From Candidatus Planktophila versatilis (lineage in GTDB: Bacteria; Actinomycetota; Actinomycetes; Nanopelagicales; Nanopelagicaceae), in NCBI RefSeq assembly GCF_002288105.1, contig NZ_CP016774.1, positions 372,001 through 436,000 on the forward strand: a DNA stretch of 64,000 bases, given 5' to 3'. Shown here piece after piece: positions 34,793 through 41,880 of this stretch. Under the pieces are notes generated by a model. The model searched no databases and was not told where the DNA came from. It saw nothing but the letters and a program-made list of their open reading frames with translations. The position numbers and the translations under genes were made by a program. Each line of letters starts with the position of its first letter. Within the stretch, counting starts at the first letter, position 1.

Positions 34793-35261
34793 TTTCAGTC
34801 CAGCGCTTGCCACCGAATTTCTCCTGAACTTCATCATCGAGTTGGTCCGCCATGGCGGCAACAATAAATGCAGCGTGCTTGAGCTCTCCAGGAGAAATCT
34901 GATCACCCGCCAATGCATAGACGAAAAATAGATCGCAGGTTCCCTCATCATCGAGTATGACCTTGATTGAACCAAGGTTTCTCCGTGAATCCGTTGCAAC
35001 CCATTGGAAGAGTGCGGGAGATCTGGGTACATCCATAGCTAGGAGGGCTCGCACTCGAATCAACGTGTTAGGAAGCTGGTGTGTGTTCACAAATTCTTTG
35101 ATTTTGGCGGTATCTGGACGAGACATGGTGACAACGTCAATCCAGACCTTAGTAGATTGGTATTCAAAGGTAGTATCCCCATCAGGGTCAATTTCAGCAT
35201 TCGAGAAAATTGCCTTGGTGTACTCAAAAACCTTCTCTTTGACCTCTTTAACTAGAGTCAT
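34782..35261 (-). CDS. YbjN/T3SS-chaperone-like (TY-Chap) protein
   Basis: A 159-aa cytoplasmic protein with the alpha-beta pattern of the YbjN/CesT-type peptide-binding chaperone fold: an N-terminal helix, a middle strand region and LFQWVATDSRRNLGSIKVIL, then LFFVYALAGDQISPGELKHA and ADQLDDEVQEKFGG. Proteins of this type bind peptides of a partner. The adjacent divergent kinase carries a related domain at its C-terminus, so the two genes probably act together or interact. The divergent gap holds two inverted repeats. Confidence 0.72.
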   Translation of the reverse strand: MTLVKEVKEKVFEYTKAIFSNAEIDPDGDTTFEYQSTKVWIDVVTMSRPDTAKIKEFVNTHQLPNTLIRVRALLAMDVPRSPALFQWVATDSRRNLGSIKVILDDEGTCDLFFVYALAGDQISPGELKHAAFIVAAMADQLDDEVQEKFGGKRWTEIKS

Positions 35262-35284
35262 TGTCTTAACCTATTTCCTCGGAC

Positions 35285-35335
35285 GTACCGAAATGGTACC
35301 TAATTGGCGCTTTACATGTTAAAAAAAGTGCCAAT
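35285..35335. promoter_or_regulatory. Two inverted repeats in the divergent promoter region
   Basis: GTACC-GAAAT-GGTAC (35285-35299, perfect) and ATTGGCGCTTT / AAAGTGCCAAT (35303-35313 and 35325-35335, one mismatch) lie between the YbjN-like gene and the kinase gene. They are likely operator sites for divergent control. No regulator gene is next to them. Confidence 0.5.
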
Positions 35336-35381
35336 ATGAAAGACTTCGGCCAGGTCAGTTGAGGCGTGCGAAGGGGATGAA

Positions 35382-37766
35382 GTGACGTTTACTCCACCCG
35401 AGCAACTTGGGAAATGGTTGCGACAGCATCGTCTTGGCAACGGGGCGTTCGGTGACGCCTGGGTCTTTGAGGACTCCAGTGCCAAAAATGAGTACGCGGT
35501 GATTAAATTCTTAACCCAGTCACAAGAGTCGATTACCGTGACAAAGAAACGATTTAAAAAAGAGAGAGATATTCTTTCTAAATTGAATAACCCGCGGGTA
35601 TGTCGACTTCTGGACGATGATTTGGATTCAAATCCGCCGTGGATTGCGACAGAATTATTTGGAGGTCGTCCTCTCAAATCTGAGATTACTGAGAGTTATC
35701 AGTTAGATGAATTCACCTGGGTCAGATTAGCCAACGATGTACTTGAAGGGTTAACTTACGTCCACTCACTAAAAATTAAGCATCGCGACTTAAATCCAGG
35801 CAATATCGTATCTACCGCCGCGGGCTACAGAATCATTGATTTTGGAATTTCTTCCCAGGGTCAGGCCCAAGGAACTTATTCTGGGAACCAGAGAATATTT
35901 CATCGGCTTTATGGATCACCTGAGCTTTATGATGAGAATCAGGTGATAGATGAGAAGTCAGATGTTTTTTCACTCGCCACCCTTCTTGTCTTTGCGGCGA
36001 CACACAGATCTCCTTGGACAACAGATACACGAGTTTCATCAGATAGAGAAGTAACTCAAGGAATTTTTGAAGAGGTTGCCTACAACATTATAAAGTCGGA
36101 ACCGCAGTACTACGGCATGAGTTCAAATCAGAAAATACTGCTGCGCAAGATGCACGAAAAAAATCCTAAAAACCGTCCCTCTGCCGAGGAAGCACTGAAG
36201 GAGCTGAAGAAGTTATCGGATAAAGAGTTTGTGAATTACTTGGCGGCAGGAGCTCCCAAGAGACCTAGTAAATCGGCTCCGGTAAAGGTAGCTCAACAAA
36301 ATATAAAGGATGCAGATCCAAAAAAGAGCCCGAAAATTGTCATTTCACCACGCGTAAACCTCTCCAAAGAAGAGAGTAAGGCACTAAAGAAAGAGAGCAG
36401 TCATCGTCAGCAGATGCTGATTAAAATAATCGATTCAGAATTCGGCCATGATGCACTTGCATCTGATTTTCCTCAACGGGCTGCTGTCAAGAAAATGCTT
36501 ACTGTCTTAGATCTTCTGACAACGGAAGAGATGGAAGATGTGAGCCGTCAAGTCAATGCGAAACTGGGCTGGGAGTTTATTAAGAATTTACCAGATCCAT
36601 CACAGGCCGGCGCCCCCATCAAAACAAAACCGACCAAACTCGCGATATCAACTAATCGGGTGCAAGTTGTCGAGGGATGGGCTTCAGTGGATCCAGCTAA
36701 CTTATCAATCTCCGGAAATTCTGTACAAGTGGATGCAGAGGCTTGGCCGGCCCCTAAACCCAAAGAGACTGGTCCCAGAAATCCTGGCAACATCGCGAGT
36801 TTCCTTCAAATTTATTGGAAAGACCTCTTAATCGGTTGGCTGACGACGCCGATTGGCTGGCTTATTTACCGAGCTTACAAAAAGCGAAATGCACCTTCCC
36901 AAGGTAGTTCTGAAAACGCTGCAATTAGCTTAAAGGGTTGGAAAATTGGGTATTTAGTAACGCACGGTATTTCATTCGGATTTTTAGGTCCGGTAGCTGG
37001 AATCCCCTTTGCCTTCCAACTCAAATCCAAGCCCGTGTCTGTATTCATGGCGATTAATTCCATTGCAGTCTTCATATTTTTCGGTGCAATTGTCTCAACT
37101 CCTTCGGGGAGTGAGGTTGCCACCTACGCAACCGCAGTCTGGGTGATGAATTACATTTTCGGTTTCTTCCTTCCTCTTGCAATGCGCCGAGGAAAAGTTG
37201 AAGACCAAGTACAGTCACCGGAAGTTTCAAATCAGCTCCCCTCCACATACTTAGCCGAGGGCGAGAAGATAGATCCTTTTGATGATGAAGAGTATTTTGC
37301 CAATGCTCAAGCCAAGCTCAAGAAGGAGCCGGTCAAGCAGACCTGGCTACATCTCGGTGATGAAGTCACCAAGATACTGAACCACTCGGGTATTGAGAAT
37401 TTCAATATTGCTTTTGCTCAACTAGATATAGAAGGAATTTACTTCCAAGGGTTCAGAGAAAAAAGTGGATGCATAACGATTGAGGCTGCTTCAAGCTTGA
37501 GTGTTCGTCCAGAAGTCACTAGTGAACAGAATCGAAACATTATTCGCTCCGGATGGGAGCCGCCAGCTGGTGAGAACCCAAACTACGTCAAGTTCCTAGA
37601 TTTGACCCAGAGCAATCTTGAATTCATTTCGAGTCTGATCATTTCAACACTTCGCGATGGATATGGTGTTGGCTTGGAAGGACTGCAGCCCGTATTTAGC
37701 GTAAGCATGGATGGAGAGATCATCTATGTAGATTTCGAAGAATTTAAGCGACTTACTTCTCAGTGA
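35382..37766 (+). CDS. Membrane Ser/Thr protein kinase with C-terminal YbjN-like domain
   Basis: A 794-aa transmembrane kinase. The Gly loop GNGAFGDAWV and Lys42 (VIKF), the catalytic loop HRDLNPGN (Asp136; Asn138 replaces the usual Lys of HRDLK) and DFG (Asp153) lie in residues 1-280. A charged linker (about 290-460) leads to about four membrane helices (475-610). The last ~150 residues hold LDIEGIYFQGF, IIRSGWEPPAGENPNYVKF and LRDGYGV, the mark of the TY-Chap peptide-binding fold. GTG at 35382 has AAGGGGATG upstream. The 3' end overlaps a convergent gene by 7 bp. Transfer to Ser/Thr is expected, but the HRDLN change makes activity uncertain. Confidence 0.82.
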   Translation: MTFTPPEQLGKWLRQHRLGNGAFGDAWVFEDSSAKNEYAVIKFLTQSQESITVTKKRFKKERDILSKLNNPRVCRLLDDDLDSNPPWIATELFGGRPLKSEITESYQLDEFTWVRLANDVLEGLTYVHSLKIKHRDLNPGNIVSTAAGYRIIDFGISSQGQAQGTYSGNQRIFHRLYGSPELYDENQVIDEKSDVFSLATLLVFAATHRSPWTTDTRVSSDREVTQGIFEEVAYNIIKSEPQYYGMSSNQKILLRKMHEKNPKNRPSAEEALKELKKLSDKEFVNYLAAGAPKRPSKSAPVKVAQQNIKDADPKKSPKIVISPRVNLSKEESKALKKESSHRQQMLIKIIDSEFGHDALASDFPQRAAVKKMLTVLDLLTTEEMEDVSRQVNAKLGWEFIKNLPDPSQAGAPIKTKPTKLAISTNRVQVVEGWASVDPANLSISGNSVQVDAEAWPAPKPKETGPRNPGNIASFLQIYWKDLLIGWLTTPIGWLIYRAYKKRNAPSQGSSENAAISLKGWKIGYLVTHGISFGFLGPVAGIPFAFQLKSKPVSVFMAINSIAVFIFFGAIVSTPSGSEVATYATAVWVMNYIFGFFLPLAMRRGKVEDQVQSPEVSNQLPSTYLAEGEKIDPFDDEEYFANAQAKLKKEPVKQTWLHLGDEVTKILNHSGIENFNIAFAQLDIEGIYFQGFREKSGCITIEAASSLSVRPEVTSEQNRNIIRSGWEPPAGENPNYVKFLDLTQSNLEFISSLIISTLRDGYGVGLEGLQPVFSVSMDGEIIYVDFEEFKRLTSQ

Positions 37767-38830
37767 AGCGCCTTACTAACGAATTTTTCAAAGTCTTTGA
37801 TGGTCTGAGCGCTGGGCTTACCTAAACACTTAATGACCAGCAGTAAGCCGGGCTTACTCACAATCTGAGTGCCGATATCAGGCAAGTTCTCTTCATCAAA
37901 AGATGCTGCAAGAACTTGAGCCTCAAGATCCTTGAGAGCTTGCATGTTCTCCTTCTTGGGCTTGTAATAGGCAAATAAACCTTCACCCTTTACCGCCTTG
38001 AACTCGACTGCGCCATGATCTAACACTAAATCGATGCGGGAAGTATCTGTTTTTACTTCAACAGCTTTCTCATAGTATGAAGATAGTTGCTGATAAGCAC
38101 GATTTAGTTGGGGTGATTGATCGAATCTTTCTTCTGTTGGCGAGATTGCAGACATAACTCGGTAGTTAAATGATTTGTCAGGATCAATTGTTCCTGATGA
38201 GGCATAGAGAATATGGGCATCATGGAGAAAGACTTCAAACTCGGAGAGATAACTATTTCTTGTAAATTTCTCGCCTAGTTCAAGATTTGTGAATCTTACT
38301 TTAATTTTATCTAGCCAACCCGGAATGGCTTCTTTTGAAACTATCTTGGTGCGTAATAGATCTGCACCTTCTTCAGATTCTAGAAAGTTGATGATGGCCT
38401 TCACCGAGCGATTTCTATAATAATAAGCCTGCTTCAGTCCTCTAATCTTTTTGAACTCACGCTCTAGGAGAAAGAGCATTTCTTCACTTATTTCCTTTAG
38501 GTCTTGTGCTCCGATTGTGTCAGAATATGTGCGAGTTAAATACTCTTGGACACGAATCCTTTTATCCTTCTCGAATGCAACACTTGACATTATTTCTGAA
38601 AGCCACTGAAAATCAAAGCTAGTTCTTTGCGTGCGCAAGACTGACACATGAAAGGTTCTAAAGAAATTATTTAACTCGTTTTGAATAAAGCTATTTGCGT
38701 TAACTTCGACTACTGCCTGAATTTCTTTTTTTCGCACTTTGCGATCCACTTCAAAGAGACCCTTGATGTGTTCGAGAACATCTTTACCCGTTGTTGTCTC
38801 GGTAAAGGCCACCGCATTGGACTTGGACAT
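37760..38830 (-). CDS. Hypothetical protein with PD-(D/E)XK-like nuclease motif
   Basis: A 356-aa mostly helical protein. Near residue 265 the segment SRIDLVLDHGAVEFKAVKGE places Asp267, Glu276 and Lys278 as in the PD-(D/E)XK nuclease core (strand, D, short turn, strand with E-x-K). The first 260 residues are charged helices with Tyr/Arg-rich parts (QAYYYRNRSVKAI) that may bind nucleic acid. I know no named family. It lies between the kinase and the Cys-containing small gene and is transcribed leftward, convergent with the kinase. Nuclease activity is a motif-based guess. Confidence 0.6.
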   Translation of the reverse strand: MSKSNAVAFTETTTGKDVLEHIKGLFEVDRKVRKKEIQAVVEVNANSFIQNELNNFFRTFHVSVLRTQRTSFDFQWLSEIMSSVAFEKDKRIRVQEYLTRTYSDTIGAQDLKEISEEMLFLLEREFKKIRGLKQAYYYRNRSVKAIINFLESEEGADLLRTKIVSKEAIPGWLDKIKVRFTNLELGEKFTRNSYLSEFEVFLHDAHILYASSGTIDPDKSFNYRVMSAISPTEERFDQSPQLNRAYQQLSSYYEKAVEVKTDTSRIDLVLDHGAVEFKAVKGEGLFAYYKPKKENMQALKDLEAQVLAASFDEENLPDIGTQIVSKPGLLLVIKCLGKPSAQTIKDFEKFVSKALH

Positions 38831-38960
38831 GGATCTCGATTCTGGGTAGAGGAGGGGCCCTGGGACCCCTCGAGGGATCTAATATTACCGAAATATCCGA
38901 TTTTTTGGAAATATTTTTAGGTATTTTTTGAAATTACGCTCAGTAACGGCGTGTCTCGAT

Positions 38961-38990
38961 TTGCAATATTTAGTAATGTTTGCTTATAAT
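38961..38990 (+). promoter_or_regulatory. Promoter upstream of the 39057 gene
   Basis: TTGCAA and a perfect TATAAT are separated by 18 bp, 67 bp before the GTG start of the small basic protein. It likely drives 39057 and, by read-through, the following rightward genes to 46635. Confidence 0.65.
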
Positions 38991-39056
38991 AGGACCCTAG
39001 CCACACCGGCTATACCAAGTAAGGCTCAGAAGGCCTTAAGAAGTAGGAGTTAAACA

Positions 39057-39428
39057 GTGAGTGCTGACAAGTTCTCTAAGGGTGCTTTTGCAGTGTGCAA
39101 GGATCGCAGCTGCCAACGCCCAGCAGGAAAGTATGCAAACCGTGCCAAGGGCCAAAAGCCTGAAAACCGCCTAGTCAAGGTTCTAGAAGAGCGTTGTGAG
39201 AAGAAGTGCTTCCGCTCGATAGACCGTGTGAAATACGCCGTGCAAAGGGCGGAGAACGCCCGCATGCGCGCTGAGGCAGATGGGCTCTCGTCCAAGCGCC
39301 GCGAGCTTCGTTGGTTTGAGTGCCACAGCCATGGCGTAAAGATGTACCACCTCACCAGCGTGGATGAGGCCGTATACATCGCCCGCTTTGAGGCCTCCAA
39401 GCGTGGGGAGTACAGCCTTGCAGCCTAA
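39057..39428 (+). CDS. Small basic Cys-containing hypothetical protein, 123 aa
   Basis: A 123-aa highly basic protein with Cys14-x4-Cys19 and a later CEKKC pair (ERCEKKCF), so it may bind one metal ion, and a C-terminal SVDEAVYIARFEA helix. Unrecognised. GTG at 39057 has a GTAGGAG binding site. A consensus promoter lies upstream, and the gene overlaps the next one by 11 bp if that gene starts at TTG 39418. Confidence 0.65.
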   Translation: MSADKFSKGAFAVCKDRSCQRPAGKYANRAKGQKPENRLVKVLEERCEKKCFRSIDRVKYAVQRAENARMRAEADGLSSKRRELRWFECHSHGVKMYHLTSVDEAVYIARFEASKRGEYSLAA

Positions 39429-39945
39429 TACCAATGATGCATTCCAAGAGTTGGTATCAGCCAACACTGATCTATCGGTATCTATGCACGCGATGTACAT
39501 GCTTCGTCGATTCCGCAGTTTGGGAATCCTCGCTGAGTACATCCAAAAAGACGGCGCCTTTGCTTACCTTCGCATCCCAGCTAGTGATGGAGCGCGGCTT
39601 GAAATTCGCCCTCTTTCTACACGGGTCAACGATGTTGTCACAGTTCAGCCACTCATGGAGTGGAATGAATATCCAGAGCCACTGCGCTCAGCTTTGCAGA
39701 AGGCTAACAAGCCAACTGGCTTCTATCGATACAACGCACACATTGAACTAATCGTCGATGACTATGAACCGGAGTATCCAGATCGTCAATGTTTGGCCTC
39801 TGAAGATGGTCCTTGCGAGCTAGCCGACTTCAATTTCTCAGCCAGAGATTTCCAACAGTTCATCTTTGGCGCCATCTTCCATATCAAGGAAGAGACAGGT
39901 TTTGAGGTCTACCCAGACTTTCGCAGATCGCGAGTTGCACTCTGA
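39418..39945 (+). CDS. Hypothetical protein, 175 aa
   Basis: A soluble acidic alpha/beta protein with a helical N-terminus (HAMYMLRRFRSLGILAEYI) and a tail of alternating strands (HIELIVDDYEPEYPD, then FIFGAIFHIKEETGFEVYPD). Family unknown. I place the start at TTG 39418 because GGGGAG lies 7 bp before it, inside the end of the previous gene; a GTG at 39403 or the longer frame from 39364 lack such a site. The overlap implies translational coupling with 39057. Confidence 0.6.
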   Translation: MQPNTNDAFQELVSANTDLSVSMHAMYMLRRFRSLGILAEYIQKDGAFAYLRIPASDGARLEIRPLSTRVNDVVTVQPLMEWNEYPEPLRSALQKANKPTGFYRYNAHIELIVDDYEPEYPDRQCLASEDGPCELADFNFSARDFQQFIFGAIFHIKEETGFEVYPDFRRSRVAL

Positions 39946-40035
39946 AAATGGAATCAACCACGAAAAAGAAAAAGTTAATTGCACACATAGTAATAACCAC
40001 GGTGAAAATCACCACTGTTCGAAAGGAGAACGCCA

Positions 40036-41346
40036 GTGCGCACAAAGTTCATTCTTGATACCGATTTAGTGGCAAACCAGCAGGATGAGAACCTCACGCT
40101 GCTCGTTGAAATTAAGGCCCCCACTGCAGCACTTCAGGGATCTCGCCCAGCACAGGGAGTAATCCTTGCAATCGACAACAGCGGGTCCATGGCTGGAAGC
40201 CCACTTGATGCGGCTAAAGAATCCGCCCTCAAGCTCCTTTCGCAACTTGATAAGAAAGACTGGTTTGGTCTCATCACCTTCGATGACACCGCTCGAGTTA
40301 TTGTGCCGATGCGTCGCATGGGTGAGCACGATCTGCTTGCAGTCAAGCAAGCGATCCGCAATATTGAAGATGGCGGATCTACCGATATCGCAGCCGGCTA
40401 CACAATGGCGTTACGCCAAGCTCGCACATGCACAGCTGAAGCGGGAACGACTGTTCTACTAATCAGTGATGGCCATGCCAATACCGGAGAAACCGATCCG
40501 GCATTCTTTACCGCCGTCGCATCCAAGGCTGCGACCGAGAAAATCTCGTGCAGCACCATCGGACTATCTAATGGATATGACGAAAAGATTCTTGAGGCTA
40601 TTGCTCAAGGTGGGGGAGGCGGACACCGCTTTGCTCACGGTGTCGATGAAGCGATTGGCGCCTTTGCTGCTGAGTTCAATGACTTGCTGGAAAAAGTTGC
40701 GGTCAACGTAGTTATGAAGTTAACACCCACCGCACTTGCTGAGGGCATCCCTTCCATTGAGATTATCCAGCGACTACCATTTTGGAGAGAAGGTAACGAT
40801 TACTTCGTTCAACTTGGAGATTTTTATGGTGGAGAAGAACGCCGATTTGTCATGGATCTATCCATCCCTGGAATCGCTGCACTTGGCCTTTGCAAAGTCG
40901 CAGAAATCTCCATTGAATATTTGGACTTGCAGCAGCAATGTGAAGTACAGGTAGTGCTTCCCGTGCATGTCAATGTGGTGCCAGCAGATGTCGCAGCTGG
41001 CCGGGTCGAGGATCCGATTGTAAAAGCCGAGCGATTAATCTTGTCTGCGCAAGTAGAGAAGGCAATTGCGACCGACGAATTGAGGGCAGGAAATACAAAG
41101 CAAGCTTCTTCACGCCTTAAAGGCACTGCTGAAAATCTACGTCGTATCGCAGCAGAGATCCGGGTTGTTGATGAACGCACCGCCGAATCCCTCGCAATCA
41201 TCTTGGAAGAAGCACAAGATATGGAAAACCTCGCACAAGTTGCAGAAGTCGAAGATGCCGCTTTTTCACAGAAACTTCTTCACGAGAATTATTCTCGCAA
41301 GACCCGTTCACGTAATGAACGCCAAACACCAGAATCTTCAAACTAA
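40036..41346 (+). CDS. von Willebrand factor type A (vWA) domain protein
   Basis: A 436-aa cytoplasmic vWA protein. The MIDAS metal motif DNSGSM (about residues 47-52) follows GVILAI, with further metal contacts expected in GGSTDI and LLISDGHANTGE. The C-terminal half has a beta region and a helical tail (TAESLAIILEEAQDMENLAQ). No signal peptide. vWA proteins of this type act as metal-dependent adaptors, for instance in TerY-P modules with a kinase and a phosphatase. GTG at 40036 is preceded by AAGGAG. The phosphatase gene starts 14 bp after it. Confidence 0.85.
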   Translation: MRTKFILDTDLVANQQDENLTLLVEIKAPTAALQGSRPAQGVILAIDNSGSMAGSPLDAAKESALKLLSQLDKKDWFGLITFDDTARVIVPMRRMGEHDLLAVKQAIRNIEDGGSTDIAAGYTMALRQARTCTAEAGTTVLLISDGHANTGETDPAFFTAVASKAATEKISCSTIGLSNGYDEKILEAIAQGGGGGHRFAHGVDEAIGAFAAEFNDLLEKVAVNVVMKLTPTALAEGIPSIEIIQRLPFWREGNDYFVQLGDFYGGEERRFVMDLSIPGIAALGLCKVAEISIEYLDLQQQCEVQVVLPVHVNVVPADVAAGRVEDPIVKAERLILSAQVEKAIATDELRAGNTKQASSRLKGTAENLRRIAAEIRVVDERTAESLAIILEEAQDMENLAQVAEVEDAAFSQKLLHENYSRKTRSRNERQTPESSN

Positions 41347-41360
41347 GAGAAAGAGAGACC

Positions 41361-41855
41361 ATGTACCCACTACCACCACTATTTTCTGAAATCTTGCCTA
41401 ACTTGTTTATGGGAGGGACAGATGACGATGACGTCATTCATATTCCGGCCCGTATTTACAACCGCAGAAATGAACTCCCTTTTGATGCGATAGTGACGAT
41501 GTATGAGTTAGCTCGACCAGCTTTTGGGGGCGTCCTAGAATTCCGCTACGGAATCCCTGATGCCGCCATGACAGATATCGATCTAGATCGCCTACGCGAT
41601 GCGGTTGAATTCGCACACGCCCGCTGGAAGGAAGGCGATCGAGTTCTTATCCGTTGCCAGGCAGGCTTAAACCGATCTGGCTTGGTCACGGCATTAGTGC
41701 TGATCAAGGAAGGGCACGACCCAGCAATGGCAATCGAGCTTCTGCGCACCAAGCGCGATCGCGATGCTCTCTGCAATCTGGACTTTGCAACCTGGATCGG
41801 GGAGAACGCACTGGCCTTTCTCGCCCCTGCTGAAGGCGTGGTTGGCCATGCATGA
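41361..41855 (+). CDS. Dual-specificity/tyrosine phosphatase-like protein
   Basis: A 164-aa protein with the Cys-based phosphatase loop RCQAGLNRSG (Cys99-x5-Arg105) and Asp-containing turn before it (PDAAMTDIDLDR) as general acid candidate. The residue before Cys is Arg instead of the usual His, an unusual feature that may change the Cys acidity. The fold and length fit DSP-type phosphatases. It probably removes phosphate from targets of the kinase at 35382, or from a nucleotide or RNA substrate. It ends 25 bp before the PLD-helicase start. Confidence 0.8.
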   Translation: MYPLPPLFSEILPNLFMGGTDDDDVIHIPARIYNRRNELPFDAIVTMYELARPAFGGVLEFRYGIPDAAMTDIDLDRLRDAVEFAHARWKEGDRVLIRCQAGLNRSGLVTALVLIKEGHDPAMAIELLRTKRDRDALCNLDFATWIGENALAFLAPAEGVVGHA

Positions 41856-41880
41856 AGTTGAGGATGCGGGGGGAACGAAA

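Noticed and set aside
39948-40058. 36-aa frame before the vWA gene (Lys-rich, ATG at 39948)
   Set aside because: It overlaps the vWA start, has no binding site and looks like chance; a short GGTGA/TCACC repeat in it is also not convincing.
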